Below, piece after piece: positions 48,467 to 57,760 of a stretch of DNA of 64,000 nucleotides (positions are counted from its first letter, which is position 1; the number at the start of each line of letters is the position of its first letter). This DNA is from an uncultured Colwellia sp. Lineage in GTDB: Bacteria; Pseudomonadota; Gammaproteobacteria; Enterobacterales; Alteromonadaceae. The stretch lies in the NCBI GenBank assembly GCA_913058245.1, contig CAJXQJ010000009.1:62001-126000 (forward strand), given 5' to 3'. The notes under the pieces were generated by a model, which saw only the letters and a program-made list of their open reading frames with translations, was not told the origin of the DNA and did not search any database. The position numbers were made by a program, and so were the translations under genes.

Positions 48467-49573
48467 TTAAAATGACTTTGCTATAAGCTTAGTTGTATCA
48501 ACCATCTTTTCTGACATCACTTCTTGCCACCAAGGTGCAGTTGGTTTTGGCTCTGCTAGTATAACTGCATCACCAAATTTCGGTGTTAACAGTGAAACAT
48601 TTTGCTGCTTGGCAAGCGCACTAATTTGCTCAAATGGTTCATACCAATCATGAAGCGCTAGATCAAAGGTACCATTGTGTACAGGGATCATATGCTGCCC
48701 ATCTAAATCAAGGTGTGCTTGCAGGCTTTGCTCAGGTGTCATATGAATTTCACGCCAAAGTTCATTATATGCACCTGTTTCGATCATGGTATAATCAAAT
48801 GGGCCAAAACGTTGACCTATCTCTTTAAAACCTGAAAAGTAACCGCTGTCGCCACTATAGAAAAGCTTCATGTTCTTATGCTCAATTACCCAACTCGCCC
48901 ATAGTGATTCGTCTTTATCAAATAAGCCACGGCCGGAAAAATGCTGTGCAGGCGTTGCTGTGATATTAACGCCTGCTACTTTTTGACTTTGCCACCAATC
49001 AAGTTCAACAATTTTTTCCTTTGAAACGCCCCAATCACGTAAATATTGTCCAACTTTCAAAGGGGTAAGAAAAACTTCTACTTTATCGGCAAGTTCCTTC
49101 ACTGCGGCTTTATCTAAATGATCATAGTGGTCATGGCTAATAATAACGGCTTTTATATTGGGTAAATCATTTATACTTATTGGCGGCTGATGAAAACGCT
49201 TTGGCCCAGCCCATTGCACCGGAGATGCTCGCTCACTAAAAACAGGGTCAATTAAAATAAACTCTTGGTTAAGCTTTATTAGTAATGTTGAATGCCCAAG
49301 ACGAAAAATAGCATCATGCTCATCAGCTTCTAAACTCGAAGAAGTTAATTTTGTAACAGGAATACTACTCTTCGGCACAGCTTCTTTACGTTCAACTCGC
49401 CAATACTCTTTCGCAATATTCCAGATATTAGCTAGGGAGCTTTGATAGTTTATTTCACTATTTTGAAATTTACCTGATATTTGCACACTTTCATTTACTC
49501 TACTATCACCTGCAACTGATACCAATGACATAACTATGCCTCCTAACGCAATTATCGATAAAAATTTATTCAT
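48467..49573 (-). CDS. Metallo-beta-lactamase-fold hydrolase (NAPE-PLD/UlaG-like), exported
   Basis: This protein of about 368 residues has a hydrophobic N-terminus (MNKFLSIIALGGIVMSLVSV), probably a signal peptide or anchor. The metal site HxHxDH is in ISHDHYDHLD, with further ligands in ATPAQHFSGRG, FYSGDSGYFS and IPVHNGTFDL. The layout resembles NAPE-PLD and RomA-like hydrolases, which act on phospholipids or unknown substrates. The ATG at 49573 is used; a GTG nine bases earlier is possible. It is divergent from a tetR gene and shares an operator region with it, so TetR probably represses it. Confidence 0.85.
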   Translation of the reverse strand: MNKFLSIIALGGIVMSLVSVAGDSRVNESVQISGKFQNSEINYQSSLANIWNIAKEYWRVERKEAVPKSSIPVTKLTSSSLEADEHDAIFRLGHSTLLIKLNQEFILIDPVFSERASPVQWAGPKRFHQPPISINDLPNIKAVIISHDHYDHLDKAAVKELADKVEVFLTPLKVGQYLRDWGVSKEKIVELDWWQSQKVAGVNITATPAQHFSGRGLFDKDESLWASWVIEHKNMKLFYSGDSGYFSGFKEIGQRFGPFDYTMIETGAYNELWREIHMTPEQSLQAHLDLDGQHMIPVHNGTFDLALHDWYEPFEQISALAKQQNVSLLTPKFGDAVILAEPKPTAPWWQEVMSEKMVDTTKLIAKSF

Positions 49574-49584
49574 ATTCCACACAC

Positions 49585-49610
49585 AAAAGTAAACTACACG
49601 GTGCAGTTTA
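49585..49610. promoter_or_regulatory. Operator-like repeat, copy 1 (near the hydrolase gene)
   Basis: AAAAGTAAACTACACGGTG followed by CAGTTT contains an imperfect palindrome, AAACTACACGGTGCAGTTT, with only three of 19 positions off symmetry. The same first 13 bases recur exactly 40 bases away. Its place in the divergent hydrolase/tetR promoter suggests a TetR-binding site. Confidence 0.55.
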
Positions 49611-49624
49611 AAATATTAGATTTG

Positions 49625-49650
49625 AAAAGTAAACTACTCAGTGTAAAGTA
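49625..49650. promoter_or_regulatory. Operator-like repeat, copy 2 (near tetR)
   Basis: AAAAGTAAACTACTCAGTGT repeats copy 1 with a 40-base offset and few changes, but the right half (TAAAGTAG) is less symmetrical. It lies 28 bases upstream of the tetR start codon. Two sites about four helical turns apart could bind cooperating TetR dimers. Confidence 0.5.
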
Positions 49651-49677
49651 GAGGAATAGCTAGTTTGGAAGTCATTT

Positions 49678-50298
49678 ATGGAAACTGAAAAAAAATCTCG
49701 CAGTGAACTAAAACGTGAAGCGATTATTGCAGCAGCAAAGAAAGCCTTTAAAGAATTCGGTGTTCAAGGTACTAGCATGGATAAACTAGCTGAATTGGCG
49801 CAAGTTTCGAAACGCACGGTTTATAACCACTTTGCTACCAAAGAAGCATTACTAATGTATTTAGTGGCAGAGCTATGGCAAAAAGCTGAAACACAAGTCA
49901 ATGTCGAATATCAACAAGGCACAATGCTGAAGCCTCAACTTGTCGCTTTACTCAAAGCCGAAATAGACTTTATTTGTGCTGAAGAACATATGGACGTTAC
50001 AAAAGTTGCCATTGGCCACTTTTTCTATAATTCAGAAGCGCTACAAAAGGAGTTTGAAAAAATATCTTGCCAAGAAAATGCCATTATTCGTTGGCTAAAC
50101 TGTGCAATTGAAGACAGAAAGTTAGCAATAGAAGATGTCGATTTTGCTAGCGACCAGCTACACGGTTTGATTAAGGCACGCTGTTTTTGGCCACAATTGT
50201 TTCAAATGGAAGATGGGCTCAGCGAAGAGAAACGCCAAGTTTTGGCTAATGAAACCGCCGAAATGTTTTTAGCCAGGTATCAAACCAAAACGAAATAG
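49678..50298 (+). CDS. TetR/AcrR family transcriptional regulator
   Basis: This 206-residue repressor has an N-terminal TetR helix-turn-helix (about residues 15-60; SMDKLAELAQVSKRTVYNHF) and a helical ligand-binding domain of the AefR/TetR_C type. It probably represses itself and the divergent hydrolase gene, and possibly the RND genes beyond; the last is only a neighbourhood guess. The inducer is unknown. Confidence 0.9.
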   Translation: METEKKSRSELKREAIIAAAKKAFKEFGVQGTSMDKLAELAQVSKRTVYNHFATKEALLMYLVAELWQKAETQVNVEYQQGTMLKPQLVALLKAEIDFICAEEHMDVTKVAIGHFFYNSEALQKEFEKISCQENAIIRWLNCAIEDRKLAIEDVDFASDQLHGLIKARCFWPQLFQMEDGLSEEKRQVLANETAEMFLARYQTKTK

Positions 50299-50309
50299 CA
50301 GACACAAAA

Positions 50310-50330
50310 AAGCCGACATTTTGTCGGCTT
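50310..50330. terminator. Bidirectional terminator between tetR and erpA
   Basis: A perfect 9-base stem, AAGCCGACA (50310-50318) with TGTCGGCTT (50322-50330), has a 3-base loop and an A tract on the left. It lies between two convergent genes. Confidence 0.75.
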
Positions 50331-50365
50331 CTTAATAATAAGTTATACGATATGATTATTAATCA

Positions 50366-50707
50366 TTAGATCGAAAAAGATGATCCACAACCACACGTTG
50401 TACTGGCATTTGGGTTATTCACTAAAAAGCGACTACCTTCTAAACCTTCAATATAATCAACTTCGCCATCAACTAAATATTGTAAGCTCATTGGGTCAAT
50501 AACCATAGTGACACCTTTTTTCACTATCGTCATATCGCCGTCATTAACCTTCTCGTCAAAGGTAAAGCCGTACTGAAAGCCAGAGCATCCGCCACCGGTG
50601 ACATAAACACGTAGTTTTAAGTCTGGGTTTTCTTCTTCCGTGATCAACGACAATACTTTAGTCGCTGCGGCGTCAGAAAATTTGATTGGTAATTCAGGAT
50701 TTGACAT
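50366..50707 (-). CDS. erpA: Iron-sulphur cluster insertion protein ErpA
   Basis: This 113-residue A-type carrier delivers [4Fe-4S] clusters to target enzymes such as IspG/IspH. The three cluster-ligand cysteines are present: one in [11 protein letters not shown] and two in the C-terminal TCGCGSSF. The N-terminus [18 protein letters not shown] fits ErpA better than IscA. It appears to be a single-gene unit between a terminator and the DUF6776-like gene. Confidence 0.94.
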   Translation of the reverse strand: MSNPELPIKFSDAAATKVLSLITEEENPDLKLRVYVTGGGCSGFQYGFTFDEKVNDGDMTIVKKGVTMVIDPMSLQYLVDGEVDYIEGLEGSRFLVNNPNASTTCGCGSSFSI

Positions 50708-50771
50708 AAAACTCTACTTAATACGAATGAACTAGGACAATTATCTTAAACTTGACTGTTTTAATCAAGTA

Positions 50772-51515
50772 TTATGGTGAACTCTGATCAATATTTTCTA
50801 AGCTTTTTTGCCAAGAGTAACTTTGATCAATCCGATTATAAGCTTGCCATTTTCCTTTTGGTAACACTGCCGCAACTTCTATTTTTTCGGCAATAAAGTT
50901 TTCAGGTAAGGTCAATTCACCGCTAATAATTTGAAAATATTGAAAACTAAATGATAAATCTTTTTTGTTGAGGGATGAAAGTTCAGTTAATGGAATATTC
51001 ACAGGCTTGCCATTTAAACTACCGGTAAGTGATAACTCAACAAATCCTTTAGCATAGCGTTTGCGTAGTAACTGCTGTACTAGCACAACCTGAAAGCGAT
51101 AATGATTAGGACTTTCAGTTTTAGTCAAATTCACGCCATCAATCACTAAACCATTGGCTTGCTTTTCTGGTGCCATTACTTTTTCATAAAATGCTAGCTC
51201 TTTTTTAACTTGAAAGTGCTCTTGTTCCATTAACTTTAAGGTTTTTTGGCTACGTTGATTAGCCATACGCTCCACTTCAAGTTCCACTTCTAAAGTGTTA
51301 ATACGTTGAGATTTCTCAACAAGTTTTTGGTAAAGCGTATCAAGGCGAGACTTTTGCTGTGCTAAAGTTTGTACTTGATAGCCGTGATAATAGTTACCCA
51401 TTCGATAACCAGAAAATAATGCTATAACAATAATTGCGACTAAAAGAATAGCCGAACGAAAAGCCCCTAAACGCGTTACAACAGTACTGAGATTTATTTT
51501 TGCTAACCAATTCAT
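50772..51515 (-). CDS. Membrane-anchored coiled-coil protein (DUF6776-like)
   Basis: This 247-residue protein has one membrane segment near residues 21-40, then a strong coiled coil (about 50-115, LVEKSQRINTLEVELEVERM) and a beta-rich C-terminal domain. It resembles the uncharacterised family DUF6776, commonly found beside erpA in related bacteria. The function is unknown. It is divergent from the clc gene, with 61 bases between them. Confidence 0.7.
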   Translation of the reverse strand: MNWLAKINLSTVVTRLGAFRSAILLVAIIVIALFSGYRMGNYYHGYQVQTLAQQKSRLDTLYQKLVEKSQRINTLEVELEVERMANQRSQKTLKLMEQEHFQVKKELAFYEKVMAPEKQANGLVIDGVNLTKTESPNHYRFQVVLVQQLLRKRYAKGFVELSLTGSLNGKPVNIPLTELSSLNKKDLSFSFQYFQIISGELTLPENFIAEKIEVAAVLPKGKWQAYNRIDQSYSWQKSLENIDQSSP

Positions 51516-51576
51516 TTGAAAAGTATTATGATATCCAAAAAAGCCTGTAAATTCGCATGGTTAAAATGATAATAAT

Positions 51577-53268
51577 ATGAAAACATTAATCCAGCTAAAA
51601 AAGCGTTTAGCTATGCCACAAACATCTTGGCAGCTTTGCTTACTTGCCGCTGTTGGCGGTTTAGCGTCGGCTATGCTCGTCGTTTTGTTTGTATTTGCCA
51701 CAGAAGGCATTCAATCATTTTATTTGAGCGAAAAAGACGACTATAGCAGCTTAAGTTCACTAAGTCGTTTTCAATTACCAATTATTGGTGCGGTAATCAT
51801 TCTATTTTTTGCTTGGTTAACGGGTTATAAATATATTCGCACTGGTATTCCCTTCGTTCTTCATCGCCTGAAAATTGCTAATGGCGTTATGCCATTACGA
51901 AACACCATCAACCAATTTATTGGCAGCACTATTGCCCTTGCTAGTGGTTTTTCGGTTGGGCGAGAAGGGCCTGCAGTGCATTTAGGCGCGGCTTGTAGTA
52001 GTTATATTGGTAGCAAACTTAACCTACCCTATAACGCTATACGTAGTTTAAGTGCCTGCGGAATTGCCGCTGGTATTGCTGCGTGTTTCAATACCCCCAT
52101 TGCTGCCGTGTTGTTTGTTATGGAAGTAATTTTACGTGAATATAAAGTACATATTTTTATTCCAGTAATGATTGCAGCTATTGTTGGCTCTATGACAACC
52201 AGCAGTATTTTTGGCCTCGCCCATGAATTTGAATATTTCACTACCATTACCTTAAATAGCCAACATTACCCTACACTTGTGATCTTGGGCTTAGTATTGG
52301 GCGTTATTGCTTTTGGCTTTAACCGCTATTTAGTAATGATTATTAAACATAGTGCTCGCTTTCATATTGTGCCACGCATATTAACAGCAGCATTGATCAG
52401 CGGAATTTTAGGTTATTTCGTGCCATTTGCTATGGGCACTGACTTAAGCGCAATAGACTTTTCATTGCAACAAAACCCCGAGCTGCAATTGCTGCTTGGT
52501 TTACTGATTGCAAAAATACTGATGACCATTACCGCGTTAGGACTTGGTATTCCTGGCGGTATTATTGGGCCAATTTTAGGTATTGGCGCCATCGTTGGCA
52601 CATGCGTTTCAATTGTTGCGGTACACTTTTTACCAATTGACTTTCAAGCCAGTGATTTTGCGCTAATGGGCATGGCAGGTTTTATGGCCGCAACGCTCAA
52701 TGCTCCGCTTGCCGCATTACTTTGTGTAGTAGAAATGTCGAATCAAATTGAAATAATTGTACCGGCAATGGTCGTGATCACTAGCTCTTGTATTTCTTCG
52801 GGACAATTTTTTCGTAACCGTTCAATATTTATTATGCAGTTAGAAGTTCAAGGACTCGCTTATCGACGCCCTCCCATTGAAAAATCTTTGCAACGCGTAG
52901 GTGTAATGGGTGTTATGCAAGAGAAAATAACCCTAATTTCCGATAACGACAATAAAACCATAAGCGAAAAAATATCAAGCCAGACACCTCATCAGGCAGT
53001 GATCATTAAGAAAAGCAACACTCAAGGTGAACAGGAATTTATTTGGTGTCAGGCAGAAGATCACCATAAAAATACCAACCAAAACTTACTGACTAGGCAT
53101 AAATTAATTCCGCTGAATCATCAATCAACTTTAGCGGAAGCTTATTTGCTGTTAGTTAGAGAAAGAGCTGGAGGTGTGTATATATATCAAAACAATTCAA
53201 ATGATATTATGGGTATAATTACCTTTGACGCGATACGTACATACTTATTAAAAGGAAAAACTCAATAA
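51577..53268 (+). CDS. CLC family chloride channel/transporter with C-terminal CBS region
   Basis: This 563-residue protein has the CLC membrane domain (about residues 20-410) and a cytoplasmic tail with a CBS-like end (about 440-560). The gating glutamate is present in GREGP (Glu130). The usual GSGIP motif reads RTGIP (88-92), and the later anion-pathway motif is LGIPGGIIGP. By alignment to E. coli ClcA, the internal proton glutamate (203) corresponds to Val184 in FVMEVIL. Such a change is typical of CLC channels, so this may not be a 2Cl-/H+ exchanger. Its stop codon overlaps the hemJ start by one base. Confidence 0.88.
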   Translation: MKTLIQLKKRLAMPQTSWQLCLLAAVGGLASAMLVVLFVFATEGIQSFYLSEKDDYSSLSSLSRFQLPIIGAVIILFFAWLTGYKYIRTGIPFVLHRLKIANGVMPLRNTINQFIGSTIALASGFSVGREGPAVHLGAACSSYIGSKLNLPYNAIRSLSACGIAAGIAACFNTPIAAVLFVMEVILREYKVHIFIPVMIAAIVGSMTTSSIFGLAHEFEYFTTITLNSQHYPTLVILGLVLGVIAFGFNRYLVMIIKHSARFHIVPRILTAALISGILGYFVPFAMGTDLSAIDFSLQQNPELQLLLGLLIAKILMTITALGLGIPGGIIGPILGIGAIVGTCVSIVAVHFLPIDFQASDFALMGMAGFMAATLNAPLAALLCVVEMSNQIEIIVPAMVVITSSCISSGQFFRNRSIFIMQLEVQGLAYRRPPIEKSLQRVGVMGVMQEKITLISDNDNKTISEKISSQTPHQAVIIKKSNTQGEQEFIWCQAEDHHKNTNQNLLTRHKLIPLNHQSTLAEAYLLLVRERAGGVYIYQNNSNDIMGIITFDAIRTYLLKGKTQ

Positions 53269-53699
53269 TGGCAACCATTCTTTGGCTGAAAGCATTTCAT
53301 GTAATTTTTATGGTGGCTTGGTTTGCTGGGATTTTTTATTTACCTCGCATTTTTGTTAATCATGCGGAATCATCAGAACCTTTAGTGCATCAACAATTAA
53401 AAGGTATGGAACGACGACTTTTAATGTTTGTGACTCCATTTGCACTATTAACTGTGGTGCTAGGAATTAGCATTATTTATCACTATGGCTATGCTTGGTT
53501 TGCTGCAGCTAAATGGTTACACATAAAAATAACTTTAGTCATCATTCTTTTGGCTTATCACGGCTACTGCTTTAAATTGGTGAAAACTTTTGCTGAAGAT
53601 AAAAATATCCGCTCAGGAAAATTTTATCGTATTTTTAATGAAGTTCCGGTCATCATTTTATTTGTTGTTATTATTTTAGCCTATGTAAAACCTTTTTAA
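53268..53699 (+). CDS. hemJ: Protoporphyrinogen IX oxidase HemJ
   Basis: This 143-residue membrane protein of the HemJ/UPF0093 family has about four membrane helices and oxidises protoporphyrinogen IX to protoporphyrin IX in haem synthesis. The family signature WLKAFHVIFMVAWFAG with His11 and the segment AAKWLHIKITL are present. The start codon is fused to the clc stop (TAATG), so it is translated by coupling. It ends one base from the convergent downstream gene. The haem enzyme gene hemL lies 2.2 kb away. Confidence 0.88.
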   Translation: MATILWLKAFHVIFMVAWFAGIFYLPRIFVNHAESSEPLVHQQLKGMERRLLMFVTPFALLTVVLGISIIYHYGYAWFAAAKWLHIKITLVIILLAYHGYCFKLVKTFAEDKNIRSGKFYRIFNEVPVIILFVVIILAYVKPF

Positions 53700-53700
53700 T

Positions 53701-54576
53701 TTAATGGAAATAGGCTAACCAAAGGGACTTTTTATTAAGAATTTCTCTACTTTTCTCTGATAAAAGAGGGTTTTCCAAAGAAAATACTTTTCGCTGTGGT
53801 AAATTTGCTTTCACTAAAATATCTCGTGTAACTGAGTGATGGTAAAAGAATTCATCGAATGCGCCAGAGTCAATAATACTATCAAAGCCATATTGGATAC
53901 GTTTAGCTAAGCGAGTATTTTTTTTGCTGGTAAAAAAATACATAGGTGCGGGATACTTTAATAAAAAGTGCCCCTCAACGATAAACTTTCCATTATTGGC
54001 AATTTCTAACCAAGGCTCATGAAGTGCACGTGGAAAATAATCAAAACGATGTTTATCGAGCATAGTTAACATTGAAAATGCACTACCTTCTATCACGTCA
54101 AAGCCGTTGTGACGCAAAATATCACTGTCTGGCCAATCGTAGCCTTGCCCTGCCGATAGCGCTTTTAACTCTTCAAGCGTTAAATTTGGGGAAAATATAG
54201 CGTTATCTTCTCGACGAATAATTGCAATACGCGCTCCCATTAACCCCTTTAATACAGGAATATAAACAGCTTGCAGTTCTTGCTCCAGTGATTTTGATGT
54301 CATTCGCCATGTAACATCGATGGCTTTACCTTGTCGCACCATGATCGACGTTCGCCCTTGCGACATTTCTAATGTAACGGGGATAAGTTGGTAATCGCCA
54401 AATTTATCACGAGAAGCATCTAAAATAAGGGTCAGTAGGTCAATATAATAACTTTGTTTCGGATCAGGATGTAGTTTAGAGATATTATAGCGAACCATAT
54501 CATTCGCTGCTGACATGGCACTTACCATCAACACTGCAATAAAAATGAAATAGTTTGAAAAGTTTCGCATATCCAT
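53701..54576 (-). CDS. Periplasmic binding protein-like protein (transporter substrate-binding type)
   Basis: This protein of about 292 residues starts near MDMRNFSNYFIFIAVLMVSA, which is a signal peptide; a longer frame to 54654 has no signal-like start. The body resembles the family 3 solute-binding fold but lacks clear amino-acid-binding signatures (segments such as QGRTSIMVRQGKAIDVTW and YDWPDSDILRHNGFDVIEGS). No permease or signalling gene is nearby. It could bind a small molecule or be a sensor component. Start and function are uncertain. Confidence 0.65.
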   Translation of the reverse strand: MDMRNFSNYFIFIAVLMVSAMSAANDMVRYNISKLHPDPKQSYYIDLLTLILDASRDKFGDYQLIPVTLEMSQGRTSIMVRQGKAIDVTWRMTSKSLEQELQAVYIPVLKGLMGARIAIIRREDNAIFSPNLTLEELKALSAGQGYDWPDSDILRHNGFDVIEGSAFSMLTMLDKHRFDYFPRALHEPWLEIANNGKFIVEGHFLLKYPAPMYFFTSKKNTRLAKRIQYGFDSIIDSGAFDEFFYHHSVTRDILVKANLPQRKVFSLENPLLSEKSREILNKKSLWLAYFH

Positions 54577-54820
54577 CGCTATTTTATGTCCGAGATATTT
54601 ATCACTATACCTGAGATTTGAAAACTTTCTAGCGTGTCTATTTATTAATCGCATATATTAATCCAAATCAAGATAATACGTTCTCAGCAATCAAGTTTTA
54701 TGCTATATTTCGCAGCAAATTTTTCGTTGTAAATCTCCATACAGCGACCCATTAAATTAATAATTCAATTACAGTTAATTTGATGAACTGTGCTTGATAA
54801 TGACTTACTAGGTAAAACCT

Positions 54821-55831
54821 ATGATGAAATTTGAAGGAAGTCATATCCTTTCTGTCTCACAATTTGATAGAGAGAGTATTTCTCGTATATTAGAAATTTC
54901 GACATTGATGGCACCTTATGCCATGCGAAAAAAGCGCTGTCATGTCTTAGATGGTGCGATATTAAGTAACTTATTTTTTGAACCAAGTACCCGCACCAGA
55001 GTAAGCTTTGGAACGGCCTTTAACTTACTTGGTGGCTTTGTCCGAGAAACCGTTGGTCAAGAAAACTCTTCTTTATCTAAGGGTGAATCTCTATTTGATA
55101 CAGCACGGGTCATTAGTGGTTATTCTGATGTTATTGCCATGCGCCACCCAACCATGCACTCTGCTGAAGAATTCGCACAAGGTAGTAGCGTGCCAGTTAT
55201 TAATGGTGGTGACGGCGCTAACGAGCACCCTACCCAAGCACTGTTAGATTTATTTACCATTCAATCAGAAATGGCCCGTTACGATATGGGGTTAGATGGC
55301 TTAAACATTGTATTAATGGGTGATCTAAAACACGGCCGTACGGTTCATTCACTGTCAAAGCTATTAAGTTTATATAACAATATCACTATCACCATGATCG
55401 CCCCAAAGGCATTACAAATGCCAGACAGTGTAATTTCAACACTCACTAATGCCGGCCATAAAGTTGTACTTACTGATAAAATTGAAGGTAACTTAGCTTG
55501 CGATGTTATTTATCAAACACGTATTCAACAAGAGCGTTTTGCCAGTAAAGATGAAGCTGATTTATATCGTGGTCACTTTAGTTTGAACCGCGAAATTTAT
55601 CAGCAGTATTGCCAAGATCATACCGTGATAATGCATCCACTGCCGCGCGATTCTCGCGCAGAGGCAAATGAACTCGATACCGATTTAAATGATTTAGATA
55701 ACCTTGCCATATTCCGCCAAGCACAAAATGGTGTTTTAGTGCGCATGGCGTTATTTGCCTTAAGTTTAGGGGTAGAAAATCGACTTAATCATTTTGAAAA
55801 ACCAGTAACTTGGTTTACTAACAAATATTGA
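54821..55831 (+). CDS. pyrB: Aspartate carbamoyltransferase catalytic subunit
   Basis: This 336-residue enzyme forms N-carbamoyl-aspartate from aspartate and carbamoyl phosphate in pyrimidine synthesis. The carbamoyl-phosphate loop STRTR (residues 56-60), the HPTQALLD segment and the HPLPRDSR segment are intact. It is about 25 residues longer than E. coli PyrB and reads SFGTAF where E. coli has SFETSM. No pyrI regulatory subunit gene follows; hemL does, 46 bases later. ATG-ATG is preceded by TAGG at 8 bases. Confidence 0.93.
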   Translation: MMKFEGSHILSVSQFDRESISRILEISTLMAPYAMRKKRCHVLDGAILSNLFFEPSTRTRVSFGTAFNLLGGFVRETVGQENSSLSKGESLFDTARVISGYSDVIAMRHPTMHSAEEFAQGSSVPVINGGDGANEHPTQALLDLFTIQSEMARYDMGLDGLNIVLMGDLKHGRTVHSLSKLLSLYNNITITMIAPKALQMPDSVISTLTNAGHKVVLTDKIEGNLACDVIYQTRIQQERFASKDEADLYRGHFSLNREIYQQYCQDHTVIMHPLPRDSRAEANELDTDLNDLDNLAIFRQAQNGVLVRMALFALSLGVENRLNHFEKPVTWFTNKY

Positions 55832-55877
55832 TACTATCCACCACACGTGGGGTTAGGCCAACAAAGAGTAAAATATT

Positions 55878-57161
55878 ATGACAAAAGATTCACAACAGTT
55901 ATTTAATGAAGCACAAGATATCATCCCTGGCGGCGTAAATTCACCAGTGCGCGCATTTAACGGCGTAGGTGGCACACCATTATTTATCAAGAAGGCTCAA
56001 GGTGCTTATATTTTTGATGCCGATGATAAAAAGTATGTTGATTATGTTGGTTCATGGGGACCAATGATTTTAGGCCATAACCACCCAGCAATATTAGACG
56101 CAGTAATTGCCACAGCACAAAATGGCTTGAGCTTTGGTGCACCGACTGAACTAGAAATTACCATGGCTGAAAAGGTGCGAGAAATTGTGCCATCAATGGA
56201 AAAGCTTCGTATGGTTAGTTCTGGTACCGAAGCAACCATGAGTGCAATTCGTTTAGCCCGCGGCTTTACGGGTCGTGATAAAATATTGAAATTTGAAGGC
56301 TGTTACCACGGCCATGCAGACTCATTATTAGTTAAAGCTGGTTCAGGCATGTTAACTATGGGTGTACCAAGTTCACCGGGCATTCCCGATGACTTCGCTA
56401 AGCACACGTTAACCGTTAGCTACAATAACTTAGACGAGGTGAAAGAAATTTTTGCTGAACTAGGTAATGAAATTGCCTGTATTATTGTTGAGCCTGTGGC
56501 CGGCAACATGAATTGTATTCCACCAGTTGAGGGGTTTTTAGAAGGTTTAAGAGCCATCTGTGATGAAAACAAGAGTGTGCTAATTTTTGATGAAGTAATG
56601 ACAGGATTCCGTGTTGCTTTAGGTGGCGCGCAAGCACATTACAACATTGTCCCAGACTTAACCACTTTAGGTAAAGTTATTGGCGGTGGCATGCCAGTTG
56701 GTGCCTTTGGCGGTAAAAAAGAAATAATGGACTACATTGCACCGGTAGGGCCTGTTTATCAAGCAGGTACCTTATCAGGTAACCCTATAGCTATGGCAGC
56801 GGGTTTAGCTTCATTAAATGAACTTTGCCAAGGTGATAAGCATCAACAATTAAGTGATGCTACCGAAAAGCTCGCTATGGGTTTCAAAGCAGCGGCAGAG
56901 CGCAATGGCGTTTCATTAAGCATCAACTACGTTGGTGCTATGTTTGGTTTCTTTTTCACAGAAGAAGAAAAGATCACTAGCTATGCCCAAGCAACGGCTT
57001 GTGACGGTGAGAAGTTTAGACGCTTTTTCCATTTAATGCTGGATGAAGGCGTTTATCTTGCTCCATCGGCATTTGAAGCCAGTTTCTTATCTACCGCGCA
57101 TGGCGAAGAAGAGTTAGAGTTCACTTTAGCCGCCGCTGATCGTTGTTTTGCTCAGCTTTAA
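55878..57161 (+). CDS. hemL: Glutamate-1-semialdehyde 2,1-aminomutase
   Basis: This 427-residue PLP enzyme of the class III aminotransferase fold converts glutamate-1-semialdehyde to 5-aminolevulinate, the first committed haem precursor. It begins [20 protein letters not shown], and the PLP-binding lysine is in [17 protein letters not shown]. Length and motifs are full. It follows pyrB closely and is followed by a strong bidirectional terminator. Confidence 0.97.
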   Translation: MTKDSQQLFNEAQDIIPGGVNSPVRAFNGVGGTPLFIKKAQGAYIFDADDKKYVDYVGSWGPMILGHNHPAILDAVIATAQNGLSFGAPTELEITMAEKVREIVPSMEKLRMVSSGTEATMSAIRLARGFTGRDKILKFEGCYHGHADSLLVKAGSGMLTMGVPSSPGIPDDFAKHTLTVSYNNLDEVKEIFAELGNEIACIIVEPVAGNMNCIPPVEGFLEGLRAICDENKSVLIFDEVMTGFRVALGGAQAHYNIVPDLTTLGKVIGGGMPVGAFGGKKEIMDYIAPVGPVYQAGTLSGNPIAMAAGLASLNELCQGDKHQQLSDATEKLAMGFKAAAERNGVSLSINYVGAMFGFFFTEEEKITSYAQATACDGEKFRRFFHLMLDEGVYLAPSAFEASFLSTAHGEEELEFTLAAADRCFAQL

Positions 57162-57214
57162 CCAATAAAATGCAGCGAGTAGCTCTACTCGTTGCTTTTA
57201 ATAGCAATAAAAAC

Positions 57215-57244
57215 AAAAAAGGTAAGCATCAGCTTACCTTTTTT
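57215..57244. terminator. Bidirectional terminator between hemL and sspB
   Basis: A perfect 13-base stem, AAAAAAGGTAAGC (57215-57227) with its complement (57232-57244), encloses a 4-base loop between convergent genes. The A and T tracts make it a good terminator in both directions. Confidence 0.85.
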
Positions 57245-57287
57245 AATCATATCTATAACTGTTAAAACAGTTTAGTTTAAATAAACG

Positions 57288-57749
57288 TTATTTCACTACC
57301 GTTAAACTTGGCTTTTTAGCAGCACTTTTTGCAGTTTCGCCAGTGGCTTTATTGCTTGTTTCACTCGGTGTAACCGAAGCGATACTAGGTGATTTTGTCA
57401 TCTCTTGCTCAAGTTCTTCAGGCTCAGGATGTTCAATAGCCAACGATGTTCCAGCACCATTTTCTTTCGCATAAATTGCAGCAATAGCACCATAAGGCAC
57501 ACTAATATGCTCTAGCTTACCGCCAAAACGTGCGCTTAGTTCTACGCTAGCATCACCCAAGGCGATACTGCCAACAGCAGATGTTGAAACGTTTAAAACA
57601 ATTTGACCGTCGTTAACATAGGCCATAGGGACTAATACCCCATAAACATTAGCATCAACAACGATATATGGCGTTAAACCATTATCAGAAATCCAGTCAT
57701 AAAAAGCCTTAACGATATAAGGCTTATTTGATGTCATTTCGACCGTCAT
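57288..57749 (-). CDS. sspB: ClpXP protease specificity-enhancing factor SspB
   Basis: This 153-residue adaptor brings ssrA-tagged peptides to ClpXP. The N-terminal substrate-binding domain (about residues 5-110) has the typical start SNKPYIVKAFYDWISDNGLT and IVLNVS. A flexible acidic linker follows, and the C-terminal ClpX-docking tail is SLTVVK, like the LRVVK end of the E. coli protein. It lies 11 bases downstream of sspA. Confidence 0.95.
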   Translation of the reverse strand: MTVEMTSNKPYIVKAFYDWISDNGLTPYIVVDANVYGVLVPMAYVNDGQIVLNVSTSAVGSIALGDASVELSARFGGKLEHISVPYGAIAAIYAKENGAGTSLAIEHPEPEELEQEMTKSPSIASVTPSETSNKATGETAKSAAKKPSLTVVK

Positions 57750-57760
57750 AACAAATAACT

